34,355 bases of DNA, taken from the NCBI RefSeq assembly GCF_015207735.1, contig NZ_JADEWG010000072.1, positions 1 through 34,355 on the forward strand. Direction: 5' to 3'. The translations under genes were made by a program, and so were the position numbers. Positions 14,622 to 25,117 of this stretch are shown one piece after another. The notes beneath the pieces were generated by a model that was given only the letters and a program-made list of their open reading frames with translations, was not told the DNA's origin and ran no database searches. Each line of letters opens with the position of its first letter. Position 1 is the first letter of the stretch. Source of the stretch: [Phormidium] sp. LEGE 05292 (GTDB taxonomy: Bacteria; Cyanobacteriota; Cyanobacteriia; Cyanobacteriales; Aerosakkonemataceae).

Positions 14622-15629
14622 TTAACTCTTAGCACCACCAATTAGATATAACAAAGCCATACGAATTGCCACACCACTCGTCACCTGCTGAGAAATCAAA
14701 CTAAACTCAGGATCGTCCATTAAATCAGAACTAATTTCTACTCCCCGATTTACTGGCCCTGGATGTAAAACTTTCACTCCAGATTTACATAACTTTAATC
14801 TAGCGCGAGTAATACCATATCTTTGATGATATTCTCGCAAACTAGGTAATAAGTGCTGGGTCATTCTTTCCCGTTGTAAGCGTAGAGTCATGACAAAATC
14901 TGCATCTTTTAATGCAGGTTCTACATCCCAATGTAAAAATAATTTACGTTCAGGAATTGCGGAATTTGCCTGATTTTCTGACACCCAATCAGCAAAAAGC
15001 TTTGGTAAGAGAGTTGGCGGGCCAGCTAAGTGGACTTCTGCTCCAGCTGCGGTTAAACTCCATATATTAGATCTGGCTACCCGTGAGTGAAGAATATCGC
15101 CAACAATTGTAACTTTTTTGTTTTGCAAAAGTTCAATTTTCGGTTGTTTTGGCTCTAATACAGAACAAATTGTAAACAAATCTAGTAATGCTTGTGAAGG
15201 ATGTTCATGTTGACCATCGCCAGCATTGAGAACACTGACTTGTGATTGTAATCGATCCATTTCTTGTGCGATCGCTTGTGGTACCCCAGCTTCCCGATGA
15301 CGAATTACCATAATATTAGTACCCATAGCTAGGTACGTTTTCGCCGTATCTAAAATCGTTTCTCCTTTAGTTAATGAAGAGCTTGCTGGCGCAAAACTAA
15401 GTGTATCTGCTGAGAGTCTCTTAGCTGCTAGTTCAAAACTGTTACGAGTCCGTGTTGATGGTTCAAAAAATAAATTAGCTACCACCTGTCCTTGCAGTGT
15501 CGGTACTTTCTTTACCCTTCGAGAGAGTACTTCTTGAAAACTAGCAGCTGTCTGCAAAACGATATCGTACTCTGCTGGCAAGAAATCGGCTAAGGAAATG
15601 ATGTGTTCGCGTGTCCAAATACTACCCAT
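14622..15629 (-). CDS. pyrB: Aspartate carbamoyltransferase catalytic subunit
   Basis: The protein has 335 residues. The carbamoyl-phosphate motif FFEPSTRTR has Ser58-Thr59-Arg60-Thr61-Arg62. HPSQALLDL and [10 protein letters not shown] follow in the expected places. It catalyses the committed step of pyrimidine synthesis, carbamoyl phosphate plus aspartate to carbamoylaspartate. It lies 82 bases upstream of moaE on the same strand, with an imperfect hairpin repeat (CCCCCGACTTCTTCAA...) at about 14583-14612 in the gap that may end transcription. It is divergent from the histidine kinase gene. Confidence 0.95.
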   Translation of the reverse strand: MGSIWTREHIISLADFLPAEYDIVLQTAASFQEVLSRRVKKVPTLQGQVVANLFFEPSTRTRNSFELAAKRLSADTLSFAPASSSLTKGETILDTAKTYLAMGTNIMVIRHREAGVPQAIAQEMDRLQSQVSVLNAGDGQHEHPSQALLDLFTICSVLEPKQPKIELLQNKKVTIVGDILHSRVARSNIWSLTAAGAEVHLAGPPTLLPKLFADWVSENQANSAIPERKLFLHWDVEPALKDADFVMTLRLQRERMTQHLLPSLREYHQRYGITRARLKLCKSGVKVLHPGPVNRGVEISSDLMDDPEFSLISQQVTSGVAIRMALLYLIGGAKS

Positions 15630-15884
15630 ATAATGTAAGAACCTAGATGAAAAATCATACTGTGTATAAACTTAAAGCAATCATAAAATTTTTTATTAGT
15701 TCAATACAATGGTTAAACCTAGAATAATCACCGAGGTAAGTGCCAACAGAAATAAGGTAAAACAAGTTACAAGTAAATTATCGGATGATAAAAATCTTAT
15801 TCATGAAATTTAATTTCTCACAACTTGTTCACAGAGTAAAGAAAACTTTTCACAAAATCATGTTTAATATACTACACCACTGCT

Positions 15885-18800
15885 ATGGAAAAAGTAAAAA
15901 TTAAAACTGCACTACCTAGCAATCCAACCAAAAGGCTAGAACTACAACATCAGTATGAGATAGTCAGTACAGATGCTCAAGTAGGATTTGATGACATTGT
16001 TCATCTAGCGGCACAAATTTGTCATACACCTATAGCAATTATTAATTTAATTGCTAATGACAGACAATGCTTTCAAGCCAAAGTAGGAATAGAAGTAACA
16101 GGGGTGCCAATAGATGTAGGTTTATGCCCGATTTGTCTTCAAGAAGGCGGCTTAGTGATTATTGCAGATACTTTAAATGATGAGCGTGCTAAAAATAATC
16201 CAGCAGTCACAACCTATCCTTTTATCAGATTTTACGCAGGTATACCGCTAATTTTAGCCGGAGGAAAAGCGATCGGGACTCTTTGCGTAATAGACCAAAA
16301 ACCTAGAGAAATTACTGCTAAACAAATTGAAGCATTGCAAGCTCTAGCTCGTCAAGTAGTTAATACTTTGGAATTAAAGAATACCATTGCCAAACTGAAG
16401 TATATCAACAGTGAATATGAAACAAAAAAAATAAAATTCAGCACTGATTATAAACAAACTGAAAGAAAACAAGCAGAGGTATTATTAAAAGAGCATCAAG
16501 TATCCCCAACTCAACAAGAAGAGTTGTTGCGAAAAGTTTTAAATGCCATTCCTGTAGGAGTTTGGATTACAGATAAACAAGGTAATATTTTACAAGCAAA
16601 TCCCGCAGCCTGTCAGATTTGGGGTGGGAAACAAGAGAATTTTGGTTTAGCAAATTTAAGCTTTGGATTAGACTCTCCTGACTCTACGAACTCTCAGCAA
16701 TTTAAAGCTTGGTGGACAGATACAGGTAAGCCGATAGAATCTCAAGAATGGGCTCCTTATTTAGCAATAACTACCGGAAAAATTACCTTAAATGAGTGCA
16801 TCGATATTCAACGTTTTGATCGCACTCGGAAAACCATTTTGAATTCGGCTATCCCTTTAAGAAACGATCGACAAGAAATTATTGGGGCAATTGTTCTTAA
16901 TCAGGATATCACCGAACAGCAAATCTTTAAACAAGCCCTTTGGGAAAATCAACGTTTATTTCAACAAATAGCTGATGCTACACCAGAAATACTCTATCTC
17001 TATGACTTAATTTTTGACAGAATTATCTATGTCAATCAACGGATAACAGAAATTTTGGGTTATAGTCCTACAGAAATTCAACAAATAGAAGGTTTAGTGC
17101 AGAAACTAGTTCATTCAGAAGATTTGCCTAAACGCCAAGAAAGTTTCAACCGTTTAGCGGCAGCGAAAGATGGAGAAGTAATTGAAAGTGAATATCGGAT
17201 GCAACGCGCCAACGGTGAATGGTGTTGGTTAATTAGTAGAGATGTAGTTTTTAGCAGAACTCATGAAGGTTTACCTTATCAAATATTAGGTACTGCTACC
17301 GACATTACTAAGCGCAAACAAGCCGAAGTAGAATTGCGAGAAATGAGTATGGCGCTAGCAAATGCTGTGGAAGGAATTTCTCGCTTAGATGCCAATGGTT
17401 GTTATCGTGTTGTTAATAAAGCTTATGCTAATGCTTGTGGATATGAACCAGAAGAAATGTTAGGAATGTTCTGGCAAAAAACTTTACCTCCCGAAGATTT
17501 AGAAAAACTAAATAATGCTTACCAAGAAATGCTAGAAAAAGGCAAAGTAGAAGTTGAAGCCAGAGGTATTTGTAAAGATGGTTCCCATTTTTATAAGCAG
17601 ATAGTTATGGTAGCTGCTTACAACGAAGAAAAGCAATTTATTGGGCATCATTGTTTCATGAAAGACATTACCCAAAGAATGCAATCAGAACAAAAAATTC
17701 GGGAACAAGCTGCCCTTTTAGATATTGCCACTGATGCGATTTTTGTAAAAGATATTAATCATCAAATTCTATTTTGGAATCAGGGTGCCCAACGGCTTTA
17801 TGGTTGGACAGCAGCAGAAGCGATTGGCAAAAATGCTAATGATTTTTTATATAAGAATCCGATCGATCGGCAGCAAATTCAACAAACTCTCTTAGAAAAA
17901 GGAAAATGGCAAGGAGAACTCCGTAAAGTTACTAAAAATGGTCAAGAAATTATTGTCGAAAGTCGCTGGACATTAGTCTATGATGAAGCAGGAAAACCTA
18001 AATCAATTTTAGTAGTAAACACAGACATTACCGAAAAAAAACAACTAGAAGCTCAATTCCTTCGCGCCCAACGTATGGAAAGTCTGGGAACTTTAGCTAG
18101 TGGTATTGCTCACGATTTAAATAATATTTTAACTCCAATTTTAATGGCTGTGCAACTCCTCGAACTACAATTAAAAGATGAACGGAGTATGCGACTATTG
18201 CCGATTCTGAAAGCTAATTCTAAAAGAGGTGCAGAATTAGTCAAACAAGTGCTATCTTTTGGGCGGGGAATTCAAGGCGATCGCACGATCGTTCAAGTCA
18301 GACATTTAATAGCAGAAATCCGTCATATTGCTAGAGAAACTTTTCCCAAATCAATAGAATTATATATTGATTTATCCGCAGAACTTTGGACTGTTTTGGG
18401 AGATGCCACACAACTACATCAAGTATTAATGAATCTTTGTGTAAATGCTCGCGATGCTATGCCCAATGGTGGCACTTTGAGCATCTGTGGCGAAAATATT
18501 ATGATTGATGAAAATTATGCTAAACTCAACATTGATGCTAAAGTTGGAGCATATATTGTTGTTACCATAGCAGATACCGGAATCGGAATTCCTCCAGAAG
18601 TTATCGATCGCATTTTTGAACCATTCTTTACTACCAAAGAACTTGGTAAAGGTACAGGACTTGGCTTATCCACAGTATTGGGGATTATTAAAAGTCACGG
18701 CGGCTTTATCAATGTTTATAGTGAAATCGGAAAAGGTACTGAATTTAAGATTTATTTACCAGCATTAGAAGTTCAAGAAAATCAGCAAATAGAAGAAACA

Positions 18801-19202
18801 AAATTACCGAAAGGTGCAGGAGAATTAATTCTCTTAGTTGATGATGAATCTGCCATCCTTGATATTACTAGAACCTCATTAGAAACTCATGGTTATAAAG
18901 TAATTTCTGCTGGTGATGGACAACAAGCGATCGCTACATACAAACAAAATAAAGCCAAAATTAGTTTAGTATTACTAGACATGATGATGCCCAATATGGA
19001 TGGCTATAAAACCATAAAACAATTACAAAAAATCAACCCTAATTTAAAAATCATAGCCATGAGTGGACTAACAGCTAATTCTGTAAATGCCGAAGGCACA
19101 AGTAAGCAAGTCAAAGGGTTTCTTTCTAAACCATTCACTACTGAAGAATTATTAGTCACTATTAAAACAGTGCTGAACCCGAAAGCTAAAAATGAAGCAT
19201 AA
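15885..19202 (+). CDS. Hybrid sensor histidine kinase: GAF, multiple PAS, kinase core, receiver
   Basis: The protein has 1105 residues and no membrane segments, so it is probably cytosolic. A GAF domain occupies about 25-165. Four PAS/PAC units follow at about 205-335, 345-470, 475-600 and 605-725, the second with a clear PAC ([13 protein letters not shown]). The H-box is GIAHDLNN with His743. The ATPase domain has [20 protein letters not shown] and [12 protein letters not shown] receiver domain at about 980-1095 has the acidic pair in LLVDDE, phospho-acceptor Asp1032 in LLDMMMP and a Lys in FLSKPF. Kinase and receiver being fused suggests phosphorelay to an unseen output protein. The GAF sequence has no obvious bilin-binding Cys-His motif; the signal is unknown. 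Confidence 0.92.
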   Translation: MEKVKIKTALPSNPTKRLELQHQYEIVSTDAQVGFDDIVHLAAQICHTPIAIINLIANDRQCFQAKVGIEVTGVPIDVGLCPICLQEGGLVIIADTLNDERAKNNPAVTTYPFIRFYAGIPLILAGGKAIGTLCVIDQKPREITAKQIEALQALARQVVNTLELKNTIAKLKYINSEYETKKIKFSTDYKQTERKQAEVLLKEHQVSPTQQEELLRKVLNAIPVGVWITDKQGNILQANPAACQIWGGKQENFGLANLSFGLDSPDSTNSQQFKAWWTDTGKPIESQEWAPYLAITTGKITLNECIDIQRFDRTRKTILNSAIPLRNDRQEIIGAIVLNQDITEQQIFKQALWENQRLFQQIADATPEILYLYDLIFDRIIYVNQRITEILGYSPTEIQQIEGLVQKLVHSEDLPKRQESFNRLAAAKDGEVIESEYRMQRANGEWCWLISRDVVFSRTHEGLPYQILGTATDITKRKQAEVELREMSMALANAVEGISRLDANGCYRVVNKAYANACGYEPEEMLGMFWQKTLPPEDLEKLNNAYQEMLEKGKVEVEARGICKDGSHFYKQIVMVAAYNEEKQFIGHHCFMKDITQRMQSEQKIREQAALLDIATDAIFVKDINHQILFWNQGAQRLYGWTAAEAIGKNANDFLYKNPIDRQQIQQTLLEKGKWQGELRKVTKNGQEIIVESRWTLVYDEAGKPKSILVVNTDITEKKQLEAQFLRAQRMESLGTLASGIAHDLNNILTPILMAVQLLELQLKDERSMRLLPILKANSKRGAELVKQVLSFGRGIQGDRTIVQVRHLIAEIRHIARETFPKSIELYIDLSAELWTVLGDATQLHQVLMNLCVNARDAMPNGGTLSICGENIMIDENYAKLNIDAKVGAYIVVTIADTGIGIPPEVIDRIFEPFFTTKELGKGTGLGLSTVLGIIKSHGGFINVYSEIGKGTEFKIYLPALEVQENQQIEETKLPKGAGELILLVDDESAILDITRTSLETHGYKVISAGDGQQAIATYKQNKAKISLVLLDMMMPNMDGYKTIKQLQKINPNLKIIAMSGLTANSVNAEGTSKQVKGFLSKPFTTEELLVTIKTVLNPKAKNEA

Positions 19203-19446
19203 GAATACATTAAAAATTCTGCAATCTACCAAGAAAGTACTCTTGCTTTATTTAATTGCGATCGATCTCACCTTGGCATCCATCTATCTAATTAGCAGTA
19301 TCTTATTTGGTAAATCTTTCAGCAATTTTGATTTTGATATACCCAGAACCATACCCATTGTATATGCTGCTTTTAAACTGTTTGCGATCGGTTTTTTGTT
19401 AACATTAGCATCCTGTTGGCGGCGGCATGAACTACCCAAAAATTAG
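19192..19446 (+). CDS. Small two-helix membrane protein overlapping the kinase gene
   Basis: The protein has 84 residues. Hydrophobic segments at about 16-38 (VLLLYLIAIDLTLASIYLIS) and 57-77 (IVYAAFKLFAIGFLLTLASC) look like two membrane helices with a basic N-terminus. The ATG at 19192 lies 11 bases inside the end of the histidine kinase gene, which suggests coupled translation and perhaps a functional link. I do not recognise a family. Confidence 0.5.
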   Translation: MKHKNTLKILQSTKKVLLLYLIAIDLTLASIYLISSILFGKSFSNFDFDIPRTIPIVYAAFKLFAIGFLLTLASCWRRHELPKN

Positions 19447-19624
19447 TCTTAATTCCACAACTGCGATCGTCAATTCAGTGAAAGATACAATTGAAGAATT
19501 AACAGAATTATTGGGTGAAAGCATCGCACTTTTTGGTCTAACTTTATTTTTTCTTACCCAATTACAGGCAGATAGCATAGGAGACAAAGGGACAAGGGGA
19601 AGGGGAGATGAGGAGAAAAGATAA
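19427..19624 (+). CDS. Possible small protein, doubtful
   Basis: This 65-codon frame overlaps the end of the previous small gene by 20 bases. Residues 1-50 have a plausible amphipathic and hydrophobic pattern (DTIEELTELLGESIALFGLTLFFLTQL). The last 15 codons run into a G/A-rich intergenic repeat (GGGACAAGGGGAAGGGGAG), so the natural end may have been lost. No family recognised. Confidence 0.25.
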   Translation: MNYPKISLNSTTAIVNSVKDTIEELTELLGESIALFGLTLFFLTQLQADSIGDKGTRGRGDEEKR

Positions 19625-19640
19625 CCTTTATCCTTTCTTA

Positions 19641-19668
19641 CCTTCTGCCTTCTGCCTTCTGCCTTCTG
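19641..19668. repeat. Short tandem repeat, four heptamers CCTTCTG
   Basis: CCTTCTG is repeated four times without a mismatch, followed by CCTTTCC. Such tandem heptamers are a known feature of cyanobacterial intergenic DNA. It is next to a GGGACAAGGGGAAGGGGAG-type repeat at about 19585-19606 and downstream of mgtE. Confidence 0.9.
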
Positions 19669-19684
19669 CCTTTCCCCAGTCTCC

Positions 19685-21043
19685 TTAATGAGCTTTGAAA
19701 CCAAACACATGAACAGCTAACGAAATTAAAGACAGGAAAATTATAAATCCTACTGCATCCAAAGTAGTAGTTAATAAGGGCCCACTCATCATCGCCGGAT
19801 CGAGTTTTAATCGCTTAATTCCCATAGGTAACAAAGTACCCAAAATCACAGCAACAAAGACATTAATTGCCATTACTAATCCTGCGATTATACCCACCCA
19901 TCTAGAACCTGGAGTAGTCCAAATAAACGAGAGTAGAAACAGTGCTAAACCTAAAGCTGTAGCAGTTCCTAACGCCGCTAAAATTTCCTTACGTAAAATT
20001 TTTAGGGTATCTAAAGGCGTAACTTCTCCTACACTTAAACCGCGAATAGTCACAGTTACAGCTTGAATCGCCACAGTTCCCCCAGTATTAGAAAAAATCG
20101 GCATAATTACCGCTAACACTGGCACTTGGGAAATTACAGCTTGAAAAGGCGCGATCGCACTTGCCGCCCCAATATACAACGCCATCACCCCCAACAACCA
20201 AGGTAAACGATTCTGAATCGTCACCAAAGGCGGAGACAAAGCTTCCTCATCGCCACCACCTACCCCGGCTAACTTTTGGATATCCTCGGTAGCTTCTTCC
20301 TCTAAAATATCGATGACATCATCGATCGTGACAATACCCACCAAACGGTCTTCGCGATCGACCACAGGCAACGCAATCAAATCATAACGCTGCATCAATC
20401 GCGCCACCTCTTCTTGAGGCATTTCCGTATAAGCTTTAATCACCCGATTGCTAGCAACATCGCGAATCAAAGCATCAGGAATTGAAAACAACAACTGCCG
20501 CAACGACACCACCTGCAACAACTTGCGGTTATTGTCCGTCACGTAAGCATAGTAAATCGTTTCCTTATCCTGGTCACTTAACCGAATTTTGCTTAAAGCT
20601 TCGCCAACCGTCAAACCCTCCCGTAAACGTACATACTCAGTCGTCATCACCCGACCTGCGGTAGCTTCTGGATAACCCAAAATAGTCGCAGTCGCTTGTC
20701 GTTCCGCCGAACTGAGTTGTTGTACCAATCGTTTTACCACTCCTGCTGGAAGCTCATCAAATAATTCTGCCCGGTCATCAGGTCGCATTGCCTCCACAAT
20801 TTGACATACATGAGTATCATGCAGCGAACCAATCAACTCTTCCTGCACTTCCTGTGGCAAATATTCAAAAACATCTATTGCCTGAGCTTTGTTTAATAAA
20901 CGAAAAGCGATCGCCCGTCGTTCTCTCGGCAAATCACTAATATAATCGCCAACATCCACAGCGGGCAAAGAATTAAGTTCCCACTTCAACTGATTTAAAT
21001 CAGCAATATCCTCTAGCGCCACACGCCCTTCCTGTGTCAGCAT
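19685..21043 (-). CDS. mgtE: Magnesium transporter MgtE
   Basis: The protein has 452 residues, the usual length. Residues about 20-125 form the helical MgtE_N domain (DDRAELFDELP, LGYPEATAGRVMTTEYV). Two CBS domains follow at about 130-255, ending in IDDVIDILEEEATEDIQKLAG. Five membrane segments fill 275-450, with FSNTGGTVAIQA where the family has its pore-lining GNxGxQ-type sequence. MgtE is a Mg2+-gated channel-like transporter in which the N and CBS domains close the pore at high Mg2+. The 5' region has no visible Mg riboswitch that I can support. Confidence 0.93.
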   Translation of the reverse strand: MLTQEGRVALEDIADLNQLKWELNSLPAVDVGDYISDLPRERRAIAFRLLNKAQAIDVFEYLPQEVQEELIGSLHDTHVCQIVEAMRPDDRAELFDELPAGVVKRLVQQLSSAERQATATILGYPEATAGRVMTTEYVRLREGLTVGEALSKIRLSDQDKETIYYAYVTDNNRKLLQVVSLRQLLFSIPDALIRDVASNRVIKAYTEMPQEEVARLMQRYDLIALPVVDREDRLVGIVTIDDVIDILEEEATEDIQKLAGVGGGDEEALSPPLVTIQNRLPWLLGVMALYIGAASAIAPFQAVISQVPVLAVIMPIFSNTGGTVAIQAVTVTIRGLSVGEVTPLDTLKILRKEILAALGTATALGLALFLLSFIWTTPGSRWVGIIAGLVMAINVFVAVILGTLLPMGIKRLKLDPAMMSGPLLTTTLDAVGFIIFLSLISLAVHVFGFKAH

Positions 21044-21267
21044 TCCACCTCCTAGTCTCCCCCGCGCCGGGAGACAAAACTCACCAGCTTAGGGGAGGAT
21101 AATACTGTCAGATAATGGACTTTTGTCCATGAATTTAAACAACTGAATTCGACACTGATACAAACAGCAAAGATATGGCAGAGTACCAGTATTTCTATGC
21201 TATCCCTTATCCTGCCAATCCACAATCAGTCAATCAGAAGAAAGAAGGCACAGGTTTAAAGCTAGTC

Positions 21268-21300
21268 AATCTAAAATCTAAAATCCAAAATCTACAATCC
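21268..21300. repeat. Short tandem repeat of AATCTAA/AATCCAA heptamers
   Basis: Four complete heptamers (AATCTAA, AATCTAA, AATCCAA, AATCTAC) and a partial fifth run without interruption. This is a common cyanobacterial STRR type. Confidence 0.85.
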
Positions 21301-21374
21301 ATAGACGCTTGTTCTGGACGATACTTTATTGCTAGAATTCAGCCACCGTATTTATCTAATCCAGAGATATCCCG

Positions 21375-21497
21375 ATGGACATCAAAATTGTTCTTCTAGC
21401 CCTAACCGTCATTTTTATCCTGTCGAGTCTCTTTTTCGGCACCAAAAATGGATTCTACGATACAGATAACTATCACGGTAACGGAACAGCCCACTAA
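21375..21497 (+). CDS. 40-residue single-helix membrane peptide
   Basis: The frame starts with ATG at 21375 and ends with TAA at 21497. Residues 3-22 (IKIVLLALTVIFILSSLFFG) form one membrane helix. The remaining tail (TKNGFYDTDNYHGNGTAH) is polar and well ordered in composition. The size and layout match the small single-helix subunits common in cyanobacterial thylakoid complexes, but I cannot name it. Upstream is only a weak AGAG. The frame is too short for most gene-calling cut-offs and is likely to be overlooked. Confidence 0.55.
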   Translation: MDIKIVLLALTVIFILSSLFFGTKNGFYDTDNYHGNGTAH

Positions 21498-21697
21498 ATA
21501 ATATCCTTTCTCCGAAAGTTTGCTACAGAAGATTGACACCGCACGAGGACGCAGAGATCGATTTGTAGCCACATTTTAGAGAGTTTATATCAGCCAAAAG
21601 TAAAGAGGCAAAACTCAACACTCAGTATTTTTCCCATTCGCTCTTTGCCTTTTTACTTTATCAATCCCAAGTTAGCGAAAAAGTATCGGAAGGCATC

Positions 21698-23335
21698 GTG
21701 ATAGAGCTAGAATGCTTGCCCTATAGTGTCAATCACGCAGGCGAGGGAATTTGTCTACTCCTGCGGATGGGGCCATATCGCATTCTTTTAGATTGTGGCA
21801 TGGCTGACATTTCAGCTTTGCTAGCGCCTAACAAAAAAATACCACCAGCTGACGTAGTGTTATGTAGCCACGCCCATCCCGATCATGCCAAAGGTTTATT
21901 AGCTTTACATCAAGCTTTTCCCCAGCTACCAATTTATGCCAGTGAAGTCACAACTCAATTATTGCCGCTCAACTGGCCGGAGTTAGACCCCAAGAAAATA
22001 CCCCCATTTTGTCAAGCTTTACCTTGGCGATCGCCAGTCGAATTTCACGATGGACTTTGTGCCGAACTATTCCCCTCTGGACACTTACCAGGTGCCGCAT
22101 CGATCCGCCTCACCTACACCACTCACCGCCGCAGCTACACACTCCTCTACACAGGCGACTTCTTCCTCTCCAACTCTCGCTTAGTCGAAGGTTTACCCCT
22201 CGATACTTTACGGGGAGTTGAACCTGATATTCTGATTATTGAAGGCACCTACGGCACTGCACGTCACCCCCACCGCCGCCAGCAAGAAAACCAACTCGCA
22301 GAACGGATTAGTCGCGCCGTTAGTGCTGGAAAATCCATCCTCATGCCAGTACCAGCTTTAGGATTAGGTCAAGAAATCCTGATGTTGTTGCGAAGTCACC
22401 ACCTATTTACAGGTCGGGACTTAGATATTTGGGTAGATGGGACAGTTGCCGCTGGATGCGATGCTTACCTGGAACTATTACCGCATCTTCCGGCTTCAGT
22501 GCAAAACTTTTCTCGTCACCAACCTTTATTTTGGGATGAACGAGTGCGCCCCCGTGTCCGCCGCCTACAACCAGAACAAGTTCCCCAGCTAGGAAAAACT
22601 AGCTGTATCGTGCTAACTGATGAATCAGTTGATTTGAGTCAGTATCTTTATCCCAATGCGGAAGCTTGGGTAGTTTTATTACCGCAAAGACCGGGACGCT
22701 CAACAATAGAAGATTATCAGATACACACAAATAATTCTGGTATTCTCAGCGTGGAAAGTTACCTTTTAGCTCAACATTGTGATGGCCCAGGTACAACCCA
22801 GCTGATCCATAATTTGCGCCCGCAGCACGTCGTCTTTGTTCACGGTTCTCCCACTTATTTGGCAGATTTAACTAGCTTAGAGGAGTTACAAAACCGCTAC
22901 CATTTACATTCCCCCAACGCTGGTACGCTAGTAGAACTGCCGATCGGTGAAACATTTTTACAACCTGCCGCCCCAGAAACCAACTACGAAGGCGAACTCA
23001 CTGAATTAGGGACAATAGTTACTATTAATTTACCAGACACAATTACCGCTGACCCCCGCTGGCAAAATTTTGCTGATACTGGTTTAGTGGAAGCACGTTG
23101 GCAAGGTGAGGAACTGGTATTGCGCGGGTTAACTCAACGAGAATTATTGACTCAAAGAAGCGATCGCTTACCCGCTGACCTAGCTTGCTGTGGGAATTGC
23201 CGTTATATGCGGGGGCAACGTTGCCGAAATCCGGCATCACCTTTATTTGATTTTAAAGTGACACCGGACGGATATTGTCCTGTATTTGAACCTTCTTTGA
23301 AGGTAGAACGGGAAAACGGCGATAACTCTAATTAA
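21698..23335 (+). CDS. Metallo-beta-lactamase-fold hydrolase (beta-CASP-like) with a C-terminal four-cysteine motif
   Basis: The protein has 545 residues from a GTG at 21698 preceded by GGAAGG. The metal site is complete: HAHPDH at residues 58-63, His129 in PSGHLPGA and Asp154 in YTGDF. EGTYGTARHPHRR and the following helical region resemble beta-CASP nucleases (RNase J, CPSF73, YSH1-like), which process RNA. Residues about 490-530 carry Cys498-x2-Cys501-x7-Cys509-x17-Cys527 within CGNCRYM and GYCPVFEP, a spacing that suggests a bound Fe-S cluster or zinc. The last four bases overlap the convergent gene that follows. Substrate unknown. Confidence 0.75.
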   Translation: MIELECLPYSVNHAGEGICLLLRMGPYRILLDCGMADISALLAPNKKIPPADVVLCSHAHPDHAKGLLALHQAFPQLPIYASEVTTQLLPLNWPELDPKKIPPFCQALPWRSPVEFHDGLCAELFPSGHLPGAASIRLTYTTHRRSYTLLYTGDFFLSNSRLVEGLPLDTLRGVEPDILIIEGTYGTARHPHRRQQENQLAERISRAVSAGKSILMPVPALGLGQEILMLLRSHHLFTGRDLDIWVDGTVAAGCDAYLELLPHLPASVQNFSRHQPLFWDERVRPRVRRLQPEQVPQLGKTSCIVLTDESVDLSQYLYPNAEAWVVLLPQRPGRSTIEDYQIHTNNSGILSVESYLLAQHCDGPGTTQLIHNLRPQHVVFVHGSPTYLADLTSLEELQNRYHLHSPNAGTLVELPIGETFLQPAAPETNYEGELTELGTIVTINLPDTITADPRWQNFADTGLVEARWQGEELVLRGLTQRELLTQRSDRLPADLACCGNCRYMRGQRCRNPASPLFDFKVTPDGYCPVFEPSLKVERENGDNSN

Positions 23336-23643
23336 TCTAAATTAGAATCTGGGAAATGATTGCGGATTTGCTCTGCTTCTGGACAATCATCTGACACTAG
23401 AGGTTCGACATTCCCTCTTGGTACGGAAGCTAATTTTTGACTCACGGCACCGATACTTTCTAAGCGTACCATCTCTTCCCAGGAAGAGACTTCATCATCT
23501 TCGTCTGTCTCATAGCGCAAAGTTACTAAATCTCCCTCAATATCGATAATTCGGGCGCGTTCAATCCAACGTTGCTGGTCCCGCAAGAACACACAGACTT
23601 CTCGACCATCGCAACAGAGTTGATATATCTTGCGGTGTAGCAT
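23332..23643 (-). CDS. Conserved cyanobacterial protein (DUF6679-like)
   Basis: The protein has 103 residues and is acidic. It starts MLHRKIYQLCCDGREVCVFL and contains WIERARIIDIEGDLVTLRYE and SSWEEMVRLESIGAVSQKLA. I recall this as a family of unknown function restricted to cyanobacteria, but the number should be checked. The central part looks like a small barrel (SH3- or Hfq-like strands). There is no membrane segment. Its stop overlaps the end of the convergent hydrolase gene by four bases. Confidence 0.65.
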   Translation of the reverse strand: MLHRKIYQLCCDGREVCVFLRDQQRWIERARIIDIEGDLVTLRYETDEDDEVSSWEEMVRLESIGAVSQKLASVPRGNVEPLVSDDCPEAEQIRNHFPDSNLD

Positions 23644-24459
23644 ATATTGTTTCTCCTGAACAGGGAACTCTTCAACTGCTTAGTTTGTTAATCTATCTTT
23701 GGCGACTGACTTCAGGAAAATTACTTCACATTTAGTCAGCCATTTCATCTAAAGCCACATTCTCAGAGGTGTAACCATCGAGATCTAGGCACCTCAGCAT
23801 AAATTGTTGCTGCCCTTGCAGACAACATCCTGATGTTTATCTGATGCTAAGGTTAGAAAAAGTTTATCTCGAATTGAGCAACAGATAGCAGGGGGAAAAA
23901 AATTTTTTAGTTTTACGGCAACGGTGGTAGTAATCATTTAAGGATAGAAGCGTTTAACGGGATTCGATCGAGTGAGTGGAAACGCCATTATACAGATACC
24001 TTTTATTCTATCAATACTTCGGTTTTATTAGTCTAGGGAAAACTACCATATTTGTAGTAATCACCGCAGCAAACTGTACAAATGACAAATTATTTATCAA
24101 GCTTAGGTGTCTCAAAACCAGCACCAATCAAAGCTATTAGCATTTGCCCCTAATAATTGCCAATCTTTCCCCTTGGGGAAATGATTTTTATTTCTTGCTA
24201 AACTGAGCAAATCTGCATTAGGCCCTAACAAAGCATAATATTTATTTATTTTTTACTTCATTACTTTTTGCTTGTGAAGTGTATTTACCTGTACCAATCA
24301 CAAAGCAATCTCAAGAGTAAATTTTAAAATTGCAAATAAAAGAGTAATTTTTTCATATTTACAGACCATCTAATCTGTCTAACGGCAATTTGCCTGAGCG
24401 GACTTTTGCCGTTAGTCCTTGTGTATCATTAAATCCCAGTTAGGTTTGGTTTAATGTAT
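23644..24459. other. 816-base intergenic region
   Basis: The region lies between two minus-strand genes. It contains no convincing protein frame. A hairpin at 24379-24415 lies at its right end. A short TTTCCCCTTGGGGAAAT palindrome lies at about 24168-24184. A small RNA gene is possible given the length, but I see no known family. Confidence 0.4.
24379..24415. terminator. 9-bp hairpin downstream of the 89-residue gene
   Basis: CTAACGGCA (24379-24387) pairs perfectly with TGCCGTTAG (24407-24415). It is 45 bases after the stop of the minus-strand gene at 24460. The run of T needed for a classical terminator is missing on that strand, so the role is uncertain. Confidence 0.35.
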
Positions 24460-24729
24460 CTATGAATACACTACATCCCCCCAACCAGAAATTTTAGTTA
24501 GATGCGTATCTTCTGGACAGGGTTCCACGTACTCTATTAGAGATTGTGTGACTGCCCCGCGTGCCTCTCGCTCAATTTGACCGGAGCTGACTGCATTGTA
24601 CAAGGAATAGAGGGCATCTAAGTCAGCGGATTGATAGCCTTTATGAGCGAGAACTTGCCCAATCAGACCTTCTGAAGCAACACTTAAACACCCTGTTTGA
24701 AAAGCTGACTTAACCAGTGAACGAATCAT
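24460..24729 (-). CDS. Small conserved-looking protein of unknown function
   Basis: The protein has 89 residues with AGGAAG placed well before the ATG at 24729. It is soluble and mainly helical (MIRSLVKSAFQTGCLS, LYSLYNAVSSGQIEREARG) and has two Cys residues. I believe similar small proteins occur in other cyanobacteria, but I cannot name a family. It stands alone, flanked by long non-coding regions. Confidence 0.55.
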   Translation of the reverse strand: MIRSLVKSAFQTGCLSVASEGLIGQVLAHKGYQSADLDALYSLYNAVSSGQIEREARGAVTQSLIEYVEPCPEDTHLTKISGWGDVVYS

Positions 24730-25117
24730 AACTACTTCCTGAGCATCCTTGATGCGTTAACCGTCAATACTAATCTTAAACATCTGCTTTTAGCAGTAAA
24801 TGACAGAGAGCGGTAGCAAGTTGTGATAAATTCCTCTATTAAATTGTGATTTGAGTCACTGAGGCTTTTAAATAGCAGATTTCAAACATTGATGTTTCAG
24901 TTTTTGCTACCATGTTTAAGTTTAAGACTGCAACTGATAAATTAATCTATCTAATAGCTTATCTGGGTTACTGTTAAGATCGTGTGAAGACAGTCAGGGC
25001 TAATTAAAAAAGCTGGTAAAGATTATAAAGAGAGATAATGTCTGAGTGTTGATTTGTAGCGATCGATCTCTTGTAAAGTAGTGAAATCAACAAATTTTGA
25101 TCGATCGGGAGAGTATT

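Larger units (their letters stand above)
21044..21697. other. Intergenic region with a small gene and a heptamer repeat
   Basis: This 654-base stretch lies between divergent mgtE and the hydrolase gene. It contains a tandem heptamer block at 21268-21300 and a 40-codon gene at 21375-21497. A 74-codon frame at 21175-21399 spans the heptamer repeat and overlaps the small gene; I regard it as chance. The remainder, including 21500-21690, shows nothing I can name. Confidence 0.5.

Noticed and set aside
19432-19710. 92-codon minus-strand frame next to mgtE
   Set aside because: It is made mostly of the antisense of heptamer and G-rich repeats and overlaps better candidates.
21175-21399. 74-codon plus-strand frame upstream of the small membrane peptide
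   Set aside because: It runs through a tandem heptamer repeat and overlaps the 40-codon gene; it has no domain character.
23880-24010. Possible small RNA or riboswitch in the 816-base intergenic region
   Set aside because: Only short, weak pairings are visible and there is no match to a family I know, so it is not reported as an RNA gene.
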